The translations under genes were made by a program, and so were the position numbers. A stretch of 64,000 bases of DNA, taken from NCBI GenBank assembly GCA_003117195.1, contig BDSI01000035.1, forward strand, positions 618,001 to 682,000, read 5' to 3'. The DNA is from Eudorina sp. 2006-703-Eu-15. Its lineage: Eukaryota; Chlorophyta; Chlorophyceae; Chlamydomonadales; Volvocaceae. Numbering within the stretch: the first letter of the stretch is position 1; the number at the start of each line of letters is the position of its first letter. The notes under the pieces are model-generated. The model did not search any database and had not been told where the DNA came from. It saw only the letters and a program-made list of their open reading frames with translations. Below are positions 46,601 through 56,368 of the stretch, piece by piece.

Positions 46601-49600
46601 TGAGGTTGGGGCGCATGCAGGAGAGCAGCGATGGATACCCCGTCGTTGAATGGAAGGTGTTTGGGCCGCCGGCGAAGGCAGACAGCGACAGCTACCCCGT
46701 CGATCCGTACCGGGCTCATGAAGACCGAGGACCGCAAGCGATTTTGATAACCCTCATCGGTGGAGGCAGCGCGGTGGAGCCAAGCGCTGTCGTCACCAGA
46801 AGATCGCACCCAGCAACCCCAGCAACCCCAGCAACCTACTACTTAGGCCACTACCTAGCTGCGCCTCCGTTGCCGTGTCGAGCAGCGAAGCCGCTATCGC
46901 CGAGGTCCCTGCTGCCGTCAGGGTAGCGCCGTCGCTGCCGCCGCCAGCTCCCTCAGCCGTACTATCTAGACCGCCACCGCTCGGCCGCGCCGCCGCGGCC
47001 TCGCCGCCAGCTTCCAGCGGCACGGCAATCAGATTGCCCTGCACGTTCTGAGACAGTCCGATGCTGGATCCAGATTCCGATTTACGCGATGATGACGGCG
47101 GCCGACTGGGGGGATACACCGCCGGCGCCTGCAGCAACCCCGCCACCATGGCCCAGCGCAGCCCCCTCTTCTGACCGCTCGAGGGAGGGCGATTGACGGC
47201 GGCGCCGCCGGGGGCCGTGATGTCCCCGCCTGCTGAGGCCAGCGCAGGCTTTCTAGATGATGCCAGCCGCTGCCGGGGGGCAGCGGCGCCGGCGCCGTGG
47301 GCCTTACCGCTGTTCGTAAGGCCAGAGGCACCTCCCCCTGCCGATGCTCCGGAACCACCGCCAGCCAACCGCGAATCGTGGATCGAGGGCCGCGGGCTAC
47401 GCGGCGGCTCATTAGCCGACGAGGCTGGCGCCAGGCTGTCCTTCTGCACGCCAGACGACAGTGAGTGGGCCGATTTGGGCACGGGAGCAAAGCCCGCCAC
47501 CGGCGCGGCGACGACGGCAGCTGCGGCGCCTTGTCCGGGCGTGAGATGGGATCGTACGGCCTGCCACTCCCAGGCCGGCTGCCCCTGGAGCTCTCGGCGG
47601 AGGTCGCGCAAGACCAGCTGCGAAGGGCCACCCACAGCAGCGCACGGTTTGGATGGGCAGGGGGCAGGGGCGGGACTTCCTATTTAGGCAAGCTGCATGC
47701 AGCGGAGGAAAAGGTGATACAGCGATAAGTTATTACTCCTGTCAATCAAGAGTCCTCCTGCTGGTCGTTTCGTTACAGAACCGACCCCCGTGCATGGCTG
47801 CAACCCATGCATGCCCGAATGGGAAGGCCGCATGTCCGCAGGCGGCAGACTGACTGACCTCTAAAACCGCCTCGAGCTCCCTGGCCAGAGACTGCAAGCA
47901 GCAGAGGGAGGTCGGGGGCCCGGGGTCGAGGGAGGGGCGAGGATCGCCATGCCGGCTGCTGAGTACTGCTGATTGCAAGGCGGCAGCTGCAGATAGCTAG
48001 CTACCTTGCAACGGTCACGTACATACCATGGGGCTTTGGGGCTGCCGTTATACCCCTCGCCGCCCCTTATTGCACAGTCAGAACCGGAGTTCAACAATTC
48101 AAATCAGGTGTATCTCTTGTCGGTTGCGTGGCCGAGTGGTCTAAGGCGTAGGATTAAGGCTCCTATCCGAAAGGGCGCAGGTTCGAACCCTGCCGCAGCC
48201 ATATTATTGTTTTATGTCTGTTTTCTCGCCCCTGGACCCTTGACTGGGATGCTCGAAGAGGGCGGGCGGCAGCGAACGGTATTGCTTCCATGGAAGTTCA
48301 TCCGAGCTCTGATGCCGACGCATCCAATGAATAAATGAATGAACGATACATCCAATGCCGTACCGGTAATGCAGTAGGCATCCAATTTGGCGTGCACGGG
48401 CTTTCCGTACAGTTGTACTGCTGTACGAGGCCGTCTGGCTGACAGATGTTGTACGCTCAGCTATTGCAAAGGGACATATGACAGGAACCAAGGACAGGCT
48501 GTAGTCAATGACCCCCATGGGACGTTCACAGTACCGTACAACGATCGCTGGTGCATGGCCCGCACTTACCTTCAGCAGTCCGGCCGGCAACACCTCCTCC
48601 GTCATCACATACACCACAAACAGCTCCTCGGGAGGTTGCTGCCTGTGCGGCTGCTGGTGCTGCTGCAGCTGGTGTTCTGATGGCTTCTTTGGTGGCTGCT
48701 GCAGCTGCGGCGCCGGCGGCGGCAGCGTCTGACCGTGCAGCATGTACCGACTCGGCCTCTCCGCACACATCACCAACGAACCCACACAGCTAAGCCCAGC
48801 CAGTCGGCGGCACATTTGGAGATCCGCGCACGGCGACGCAGCGTCCAGGAACAAGGACCCGGCGTCGGACACAATTCGGACCGCTGGGGCCAGCGGCGGC
48901 GGCGGCGGCGTGGCCCCGCCGCCGCTCCCGCCGGTGACGTCCTCGTCGTACCGTACTGCGTCTTCCAGCAGCGTGCCGCCGATAGGAAGGCTGGCGGCGC
49001 GGACCTGCGAGTCCTGTACGGCACCGTCGCCGCTGCCGGTGGTTGACTTCGGTCGGCCCTGAACGATCGCAGCTGCGCCGAGTGACGAGAAGAAGACGAC
49101 GGAGCTGGATGGCTGTAGCGCCCAACTGCTGCTGCTGACGTGGCCATGGCTGTCGGCGGCGTGGTCGGCAGCGACCGGTGCTACAGCCAGTACGGGCTCG
49201 ACGTCCAGGCCTGTACGGCTGTGCATCAGGGTGCGCACCGCCTCCAGGGCCGCCTTCAGCAGCCGGTCCAGGGAGGGAGCCCGGGGCAGGGCGACCAGCG
49301 CCGCCGCGACCTGAGCCCAACACCGCACACGCACCACGGGGGGTATCCCGGCTGGATCAGACTGGGTTCCGTCGCAACTTCCCGTTCTTTTAGATTTCCA
49401 GATTCTCTGGGCGGACTGAACAGACGACAGAGAAGGTTCAGGCGGTTTCCTCGCTGGACACACTTACACGCACATGCACATGCATGAATCGGATTGCAGG
49501 ACGCCTTCAGGTGGCCTTCCAACGCAACCCACCTCGGACAGGTAGTCCGCGTTGGCCGGTTGCGCAAACATGCCGTACAGCATGAGCTGCGCCAGCCGCT

Positions 49601-51620
49601 CCAGGGACACCAGAGTGTCGCTGTTGAGCTGCCGTACTTGGCCGGCGTCCTCGGCGGCATCATGGGGCGCAACGGCGCAATCCCCGCCGACCTGCCCTGA
49701 ACCCAATCCACGCCGTGACGACGCTGGCGGCGGCGCCTCCGCCGCCTCCGCCGGTGTCCCGGCGGCGCCGCCTCGTCCCCCACGTGCACCTCCCTGGCCG
49801 CCGGGTCCCCATCCTATTAGCAGCGCCGCGGCCAGACGCCCTCGAATGGTGCAAGGAAGCGCCAACAGATCCCCGCGGGACAAGGGCACCGCCCAGCCCC
49901 CGGGAGCTGCGGCGGAGCCGCCGCTGCCGCGGCCGCCGCAACCTGACCCGTGGGGGCCTGCACCAGCGGCAGAGCGCTGTCCGCCGGCGGCGACCGAGCC
50001 GAGGGATCCCCTCCGGTGGCCTTCGGGCGGTAGGGACAGCACATCGCCGTCGAGCGTCAGGACCAGCGGCCCGCTGCGGACGCCCTGCGGCGAAGGCGGA
50101 GAGAGGGGAACGGGGAAGAGATGCCGTGTTGACGTGTACGGCCAACGTAACCGCCGTGTGTCTGTGGCATCGTGCGGCCACGGTGGCCGCCGCCCCTGAC
50201 GGAGGCGAACCCGCCAACCGAATATTTCCGTACGTGCCCCGGCCGATACCCGCGCGAGGCCGTTGGAGGACGGTGTCGGAAACAGGGACGACGGCAGGAG
50301 GGTTCTAGGGGAGATCTGGCATCACGCGTGTCGCAGGCGGGGACCTAGAGCTGCAGTCCTCGACGCACGGTATCACGGGGGGGACCGCAAAGATTTCCCG
50401 GGGAGCTGCACGGTGTCACGGGGGTGCCGGTCGTGATCGTCGACAGACGGTAGACACACACACGGCGGGTCTCTAATCTAAACACACACAGACACAGATA
50501 AACACCAGCTGGATGGCATCCGGCACACACACAAACATAAACACAAGCTGGACACGGGGTCCGCTGTAACATCCTAATAATAATAAAGCTGGACCCCGTT
50601 TCTCACGGCTCAGGGTTTACATATTTACACATACAGCCTCACACGGGATTTGAAAGGATGAAAAACAGGGCTGCCTCGCGTGTGGATTTGCTTCTGAGGA
50701 GGAGCCATGCATCCCCGTCACGCAGTCGCTGGCAGCCTGGCACTCCTGAGAAGGGAATACGTCTGTCGGGTGCGGGCTGTGCGAGAGCGCTGCGCAAGCA
50801 ACGGACCGTCCATCGACCCCTACTGCTCAGTACGCAAGGGTAACGCGTCCTTCTGCGCAGTATTCGAATCCGGGGTCCGCTGTAACATCCTTAATGCGGC
50901 TCCTCAAACGCCACGACACCCCGTACCCCAAAACCGGAACGACTTCGGACGGAATCTGTAACCGGAGTCACACCGATTGCGCGTCGACCCGACAACGGGG
51001 CGCGTTCAGCATTTTTGACATATAATCATTTAGCAGCGCCAGCAGAGTCTCCACCTGAGTGAGTATGGAGTACAGGCATCCTGGATCTTGGAGGTCGCCG
51101 TGTGGCTGAGAAGCTGATCGGGACACGACCGCTGGGCCGTTAGATCCACTGCCAGGGTCATCCGAAGGGCTCGCGATGTAAGCCACATTTGAGGTGCTGC
51201 AGAATATTGCCAAGCTGCGTACAGGCAGAGCAGCAGTTTCCGCTGTTCAAGGCGTGTACAGCCAACAACGGGACGGCGGGAGGGCACGTGACGTTGGAAA
51301 CTTACTGGCACTGTTCGGCGCCAATATTAGACTGGATGCACCTGAGTACCCAGTAAACCTGCTGCACCCACGTCGCATGAGCGGGTGCGGCCTCGAACAG
51401 CTGTGCGATGCATGCCTCCACACCCTACAGCCCGTAATGCTGCATTAGGAGCATTATTTCCTTTTGAATGGAAGAAATCAATGGCGCAAAACCGGCGCAA
51501 AACCTTTGTGAACATCACCTGGCCGATGGGCGAGCTAAACCGAGCCTCACGAGGCGTCGCCGTGTCAGTTTTTGGGCCGAGAGAGCGAAGACATAGTGGC
51601 AAACATTTAAGCAACCCCAT
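35376..51620 (-). CDS. GAF-linked TKL-type serine/threonine protein kinase, acyl-anchored
   Basis: Exons (minus): 51620-51519, 51424-51306, 51214-51055, 50084-49533, 49310-48570, 47891-47859, 47617-46855, 46446-46355, 45699-45521, 45044-44918, 44424-44176, 43731-43654, 43230-43184, 42129-42114, 41660-41387, 40845-40781, 39272-39170, 38426-38363, 37875-37756, 37244-37169, 36729-35553, 35476-35376. All phases close, giving 1745 residues. The start [10 protein letters not shown] fits N-myristoylation plus palmitoylation. Residues 35-127 and 312-558 look like sensor (GAF-type) regions, the second ending [17 protein letters not shown]. Kinase domain 957-1320: GRGGQGVV loop, TAVK lysine, SHPNIVQ, LCLEYCDAG hinge, [11 protein letters not shown] (catalytic Asp 1178; no Arg before it), [34 protein letters not shown]. 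The tail 1321-1745 is Gln/Pro/Gly-rich. The first three exons and the 16-nt exon 14 are less certain than the rest. Confidence 0.88.
37051..37087. repeat. TTACCG hexanucleotide repeat
   Basis: Six TTACCG units, with two more at 37120-37131, lie just downstream of kinase exon 20 in its intron. No function is evident. Confidence 0.85.
38846..39147. repeat. 9-bp CATCAGAAG satellite in a kinase intron
   Basis: About 33 units of AAGCATCAG with variants (CACCAG, AATCATCAG) fill the intron between kinase exons 17 and 18 and end 23 nt before the donor of exon 17. The unit length of 9 leaves all frames open, which creates spurious Ser/Asp-rich and His/Lys-rich frames. Confidence 0.95.
39281..40381. 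repeat. 45-bp minisatellite, about 24 copies, in a kinase intron
   Basis: The unit GATGACAGGGCAGGGCGAGA AGGGGTGGGGCAGGGCACGC GGGGC repeats almost perfectly from just beside the acceptor of kinase exon 17. One copy is truncated near 39450 and three copies lack one G, giving 44-bp units. The multiple-of-three unit produces very long false reading frames on both strands. Confidence 0.97.
42637..42870 (-). mobile_element. LINE-type 3' end inserted in a kinase intron
   Basis: Minus-strand sequence beginning near GGTAGTGTTGCCCCGCTGTG and ending GGGGTCGGCTGTAACG followed by four TTCA units. It is closely similar along its length to 58209-58405. It lies in the 1-kb intron between kinase exons 13 and 14, in the same direction as the gene, and includes a TGTAA poly(A) motif. 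Confidence 0.75.
48122..48201 (+). tRNA. tRNA-Leu (anticodon AAG)
   Basis: A complete class II tRNA. The acceptor stem GGTTGCG pairs with CGCAGCC (one G-U). The D arm is GCC/GGC with GAGTGGTCTAA as loop. The anticodon stem TAGGA/TCCTA encloses TTAAGGC, so the anticodon is AAG. A long variable arm follows (TCCGAAAGGGC), then the T arm GCAGG-TTCGAAC-CCTGC and discriminator A. No intron and no encoded CCA; a T-rich stretch follows (TTGTTTTATG). The gene lies inside an intron of the kinase gene on the opposite strand. Confidence 0.96.
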
Positions 51621-52686
51621 AACGGACCCAAAACAAATTGTTATGGGCAAAGACAAACAGAAACGCAACCGTTGCGAAACGACTCGACAGCCCGAGTTTT
51701 CGCCCATGCATGATAAAACATACTTTCAAATTTTTGATGCATTCTTGCGGCAAAAGATGTCCTGTACTGATACGACCATCCGGCTGTACATGGTCGCCCT
51801 CCAGACACGCAGACGGCCATTAACAATACATGTATCTCAGTGTCTGCCATGGACACTGGACTGTATGCTGGATACAGGCCTCTTCTCTGCGAATGTCCAT
51901 GTTTCATTTAAATGCAGCGCTTCATCGCCATTCGGCTCGTTTGCGAGATCTGGCTAGGTTGCAAGCCGCAAACCTTGTAACCACGCCAGGTTTTATGGGC
52001 AGATATAAGAATACCCGGTTTTTCCGAGAGGAAAAGAGGGTTATATCCCTTTCTTTCAGGGGATACTTGGGCCTTATGTGGACCCCGTATGTGGGCCCCT
52101 GTACACTGTACAAGCGGTACGCGGTTGCGAGGGACATCGAGGAAGGGGGCGCGTTCGCCAAGCTCCGTGTGCTCAAGGATACAGAATGTGGATTTGCATT
52201 GGAAAGACAAGTTGCGGCGCGCGTTCGCGTTCATTTGCGTCCGAGCACATGACGTTGGGGAAATGGAGGGGCAGCGACGGCTTTGGGCGTCACCACGATA
52301 AAACGAATGAATTCCTTTTGGCTGAAAGAGTTGGGTGCGCTTCTGGCATTTGTTTGGGTTCCAGCGTATTGGTTCCAGTCAGAGTTCCAGTAACCGAGGG
52401 ACATGGAGGAAATCAAGGCCCTTCGCCAGGTTCGCTTAGCGCCACGATAGAGCGTAAACATGTGCATTGAATTGACAGGTTTGCGAGCGCGTTGACGTTT
52501 GTTTGGGCCGAAGCGCATTGATTTGATGACTGTTCGCAATTGGGGAACCAGAAGCGCGCTATTTTAAATGCTAGGAAGTCATACCTAATATGTGTTACGA
52601 CGTTTGGACATACGGTAACTGCTAAGAATTCCACAAGAAGAAAGTTGAGGTAGGATGGCACCTGGTGGCAAACCTGTTAGTTCAGA

Positions 52687-54530
52687 AGACAAGAATCAAC
52701 AGGCAGAAGCTGGGCAATACAGCCCTGAGGTTATGCACGGGTTGGGCCAGGTGCAGTGTTAGGGCTCGTGGGGCGCTTGGATGGCGGATGGACGGGTCGG
52801 GTGCGTCGGCCACGGGCTGGGTCCACATGGATTGCAGATGGGGTCACGCGAGGGGGAAGTATGGGATGCTTGAGCTTGGCAACACGGTGAGACACTGATT
52901 TATAATGTTCCAGCCAAGGCGAGGTGGGCCCCAAGCAGGGATAGGGTCAGGTGGGTTGGACATGGTGGGGATCAACAGGCAGAAGCTGGGCATGCCAGCA
53001 GCAGGCACGGGTAGCACTTAGGGAGGGGGGCATGGGTTGGGTGTACCCCGAGAAGGCTGGGATGCAGATGGGATTAGGTCAGGATGGGCTTGGCCCGATG
53101 GATGGATAGGGATGGATGTCGAACCAGGGGCCGATGGGGCCTGGGATGGCCCCTGCATTGCCTCTGCAAATGGGCAACTCCCACATGCGCCCCGCGGCGG
53201 TGGCCCGGTGTGGCTGCGGGACGTTTCCCGCGGCGGGTGGTGGGGAAGCCACCACGCGGCAGCGTCACTTCTGGGCCTGCTGCATGGCCCTGGCCGTGAT
53301 GGGAATTACAGCTGGGGGCCCGGGTGAGCCGGGCGCAGCTCTGGGGGCTCGGGTTAGACGCCGCCCCGCGGAGGGCAGCTTCCCGTGTGGGGCCGATCTT
53401 GGCGCCGGGTCCTCCCAGTTTGGGGTCCCCATGCGTGGCTGGGGCTCCGTGGGCTCCTTCCATCCAGTGTTGCGGGTGGCCGGGGGAACCCTGCAGCGTG
53501 CAGGGCCGGCCCCGGAGGACTGACGGTCGGTGGGTTTTCTTACGCCCCGCAGGCGGGCCTGCTTCTGGCCCCGGCTGGGGGCGGTCGGGTGCTTGGTGGG
53601 TGAGGGGCTTCCTGCCAGCGACTGCCGCACATCGTCATGAGCCAGGCGTGGGCGTCCAGGACCTCAAGCTTCAGCGGCGCAGGACGCGTCCGGGGTGGGG
53701 GTACTGGACCTTGGGGTGCCTGTGTGGGCGACTTCCCCCATGTTCTGCATGATCCGTTCCCGGTGCGACCGTGGTGCATCGCTCTTGCCTCATAGGTAGT
53801 GCTGTCCCGCTGGCAGTCTCAGCGTGTTTGGATGGTTCTGCTGGCGGGTTCCCGTCCCCGCTCGCTTTTCGCGGCGATGTAGTGAGAGAATGCCTCGCTG
53901 CTTTGTCGGTGGGGTGCCACAGCTCGCGAGGGTTTCCCCTGTGAGGCACCGATGACGGATCCCTTTCACGGGGGGGACCGCGCATTTTCGGCTGCGGAGA
54001 CCTTCCTCTTACGGAACCTGACCGTTATTGGAGATGCAAAATTCGGACGTCCAATGAAAACTGATTGATCAGTGCAAATGAGGAATGAATAAGGTAAGGA
54101 AGAGGCCTAGATGTCAAGGACGAGATGAGTGACTGTGAATGCCGACCCCATAAGGGATCAGACGACGTCAGTGTTGTCCTTGGTATTGTCGATCGGGGTC
54201 ATGTGAGGCGGGGATCGAGGTCCCGGGGCGGACTGTGCTGGTGCCTTCACATGGATTGGGATGCTGTCGGGGGTTTATCAGGTGCAGATGGTGTTTCAGG
54301 GCAGAGGGGTCAGGAACGCGCTCGCGTGGGATCGGGCATGGATGGGATGCAGTTGTGGGTTTTCCAGGTATAGGTGGATTACCGGGAGGGGTCCGGATGG
54401 GTGGGGTGTACATGCCCCGAGAAGGTCCGAAACAGAGGGAGGGCAGACACTTCCCATGCCGTACCGATTTCGGTGAGGACCTGCATGGCAAGTCCGCATC
54501 GGACGGGATTCAAAGCTAATTTATGGTATA
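52687..54530 (+). pseudogene. Decayed Met/Gly-rich repeat sequence
   Basis: Phrases such as GVYPEKAGMQMGLGQDGLGP and MGPGMAPALPLQMGNSHMRP can be read in pieces, interrupted by stops and frameshifts. ATCAACAGGCAGAAGCTGGG occurs at 52694 and again at 52972, so a unit of about 280 bp has been duplicated. A related stretch sharing CTTGGCCCGA and GGCCCCTGCATTGCCTC lies at 57320-57400. This looks like a worn Gly/Met-rich coding sequence or repeat family; no intact frame remains. Confidence 0.4.
54433..54517 (+). repeat. Left arm of a perfect 85-bp inverted repeat
   Basis: Starts CAGAGGGAGGGCAGACAC and ends GGGATTCAAAGCT. It is identical to the reverse complement of 57205-57289. The two arms enclose 2.7 kb with one ORF. 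Confidence 0.95.
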
Positions 54531-55037
54531 AAGGCTATCGCAAGGTGTAATAAAATGCAATCGGAACCTCAATCGATGACACAAATTTCTATGTTTGGTC
54601 CCGGCCTGAAGTATACCGTGTTTTGTCTATCCAAGGCGTCAGGTCACTAGTAGAAGTATACTGCATAACATGAAAAGGTCATTTTGTGGTGGGTGCGACA
54701 AAAAGTCAGCCAGGCTGTCCATTTTGGAGCATGCTGGTGCTGTAACGCCCTATGCGCTGAGAAGCGCTCAATGCCACTTTGACAGTTGCTTACATGTATA
54801 TAAAGGGTCACAATTGCGGGGTGATTGCCTTACTCCCGCTTATTTCCTGGCGCTCCGGGCTACCGCAGCGTAGGGAAAGGTGCCGACGCCCGCACCGCGT
54901 TCCCACCCAAACGCCCCCCCCCCAGAAACGCCCCCCACACCCTTGCCGACAGGCCAGCCCCCATCGAAAATTTAAAGCATTAAACAACACCAACGTGAAC
55001 AAACTCAGTACGCCACATCTCCACTACTATCCCCTCA

Positions 55038-55084
55038 TTACAAGACGTTTACACCTGCAAGCCAATAATTGCATGACGTTTACA
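55038..55084 (-). terminator. Cluster of TGTAA poly(A) signals behind the Cys-containing ORF
   Basis: TTACA on the plus strand at 55038-55042, 55049-55053 and 55080-55084 gives three TGTAA motifs on the minus strand, 110-160 nt past the stop at 55196. Their clustering at the expected distance supports a transcribed gene ending here. Confidence 0.5.
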
Positions 55085-55195
55085 CCCGCAAGCCATTTAC
55101 CAATGCACGAGCCATCCTGCCACTTGCAGTACCAAGTACCTCGGTCACTCACACGGTTACGATACACCGCCCCCCTGCCTGCTATGTCATAATGC

Positions 55196-56368
55196 TCAGT
55201 TGGCAAGACAGCCGTGTGCATGTACGTACACTGGCCACACAATGAAATGCTGTACCTGTACCACATTGTCAGGGCATGCAACCACATTGATGAGGGGCAT
55301 TGCAACGCAGACTGCGAGTTCCACAATCACCCAAACGACAATCCCCTGACAGCACGGTTTCCCCGCTCTGAGTTCGTGGCAGACCCAGGCGCGCTCCCGG
55401 GCTAAGAGCTCCGGCCAGAGCCGGAACAGCCCGCGCTGACGACGGCCTGGCAGCTGGTTACTGGCAATATTATCAAGGCACGCCTTGTGTGCGCCCCACC
55501 CGTCCTCGCGGCCTGTGCACGCGTTATGAACGCACGCCAGCGCCCCACACGCCGCCTTGAACCGCTCCTTGACGCTGCCACCTTGGTAAGCAACGAAAGC
55601 CTCTGGGACCCTACGAGCCGTATCAAAGCTGTCACCGAACGCCGTAGCTGCAAGAAGTGCGTACAGCACGACGCCTTCCTGATCCTTGAACACACTGTCA
55701 CCCTTCCAGCCAGCATAAAACGCAGGGCTGCCATTGGAGATGGTGGCAGCCACGGGGGCCGCCGCCAAGGCCTCTGTTGCCGGCGGCTCCCACTCAAAGT
55801 CGGGCGGCCCTAATGAAGGAGAGGGGGATCCGGGGGACGGCGGCTGCGGCGGCGACCCCAGCTGGTGTTGCTGTTGCTGCTGCAGCTGCTGCTGAGGCGG
55901 CATCGGTAAAGGTTGACTTGGCCACACATGCCCCGAGTACCCGGCACCAAGCTGATTCTGTTGCAGAAACTGTTGGGGCTGGGGATTGGGCTGGGGTTGG
56001 GGCTGGGGTTGGGGCTGGGGCTGGGGATGGAGCTGGAGCTGGGGCTGGGGATGCAACTGCGCAGACTGTCTGAGTACATCCTGGCAAACGGGACATACGA
56101 CCGCCGGTCGCTTGCTATCCAAGGCCAAACAGGTGACAGCCACAGAGACACCATCGAGAAGGACGACGTGCCCATTCGTGGTGGTTTTCGGGTAGAGACA
56201 GTACCTTCCCCTGCTGTCCCTGAACGAAAGGGACCGCGCACCGACATGCCCGACGCACACGCAGTCGACGCGCTTAGCAAACAGGCCTCCGCGGAACCCG
56301 CTGCGTCTGCGCTGTTTTGGGCGTCTGCGTGTGGGAGAGAGGATAACAGAATAATCGGCGACCCACAA
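55196..56368 (-). CDS. Unrecognised protein with a Cys motif, Gln/Pro linker and C-terminal membrane segment
   Basis: The open frame spans 390 codons; the true exon probably begins at an acceptor (CTCCCACACGCAG) near 56325, and the 5' exons are not identified. The N-terminal block reads KRVDCVCVGHVGARSLSFRD, then YCLYPKTTTNGHVVLLDGVS and VVCPVCQDVLRQS, so two Cys-x-Cys/Cys-x2-Cys pairs could bind zinc. A Gln/Pro repeat linker follows. The second block has WKGDSVFKDQEGVVLYALLA, a Cys-rich ACGALACVHNACTGRED and a hydrophobic stretch GIVVWVIVELAVCVAMPLIN near the end. Composition outside the linker is balanced, and three TGTAA motifs follow the stop, which supports a real gene. I do not know the family. 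Confidence 0.5.
   Translation of the reverse strand: MWVADYSVILSPTRRRPKQRRRSGFRGGLFAKRVDCVCVGHVGARSLSFRDSRGRYCLYPKTTTNGHVVLLDGVSVAVTCLALDSKRPAVVCPVCQDVLRQSAQLHPQPQLQLHPQPQPQPQPQPQPNPQPQQFLQQNQLGAGYSGHVWPSQPLPMPPQQQLQQQQQHQLGSPPQPPSPGSPSPSLGPPDFEWEPPATEALAAAPVAATISNGSPAFYAGWKGDSVFKDQEGVVLYALLAATAFGDSFDTARRVPEAFVAYQGGSVKERFKAACGALACVHNACTGREDGWGAHKACLDNIASNQLPGRRQRGLFRLWPELLARERAWVCHELRAGKPCCQGIVVWVIVELAVCVAMPLINVVACPDNVVQVQHFIVWPVYVHAHGCLAN

Larger units (their letters stand above)
51621..55195. other. Gene-poor region with decayed repeats
   Basis: 51621-52640 is AT-richer, with diverged phrases around GCGCGTTCGCGTTCATTTGC and GCGCGTTGACGTTTGTTTGG about 280 bases apart. 52687-54530 holds decayed Met/Gly-rich repeats listed separately. 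54530-55037 has no visible gene. The kinase promoter should lie just above 51620. Confidence 0.4.

Noticed and set aside
46513..46809. Minus-strand frame of 98 codons within the kinase gene
   Set aside because: Skipping it lets exon 46855 join 46446 in phase 1 with clean protein; inclusion has no suitable splice sites.
51908..52234. Minus-strand frame of 108 codons upstream of the kinase
   Set aside because: Not needed for the kinase start, which has a good ATG with an acyl-anchor sequence at 51620; no domain seen.
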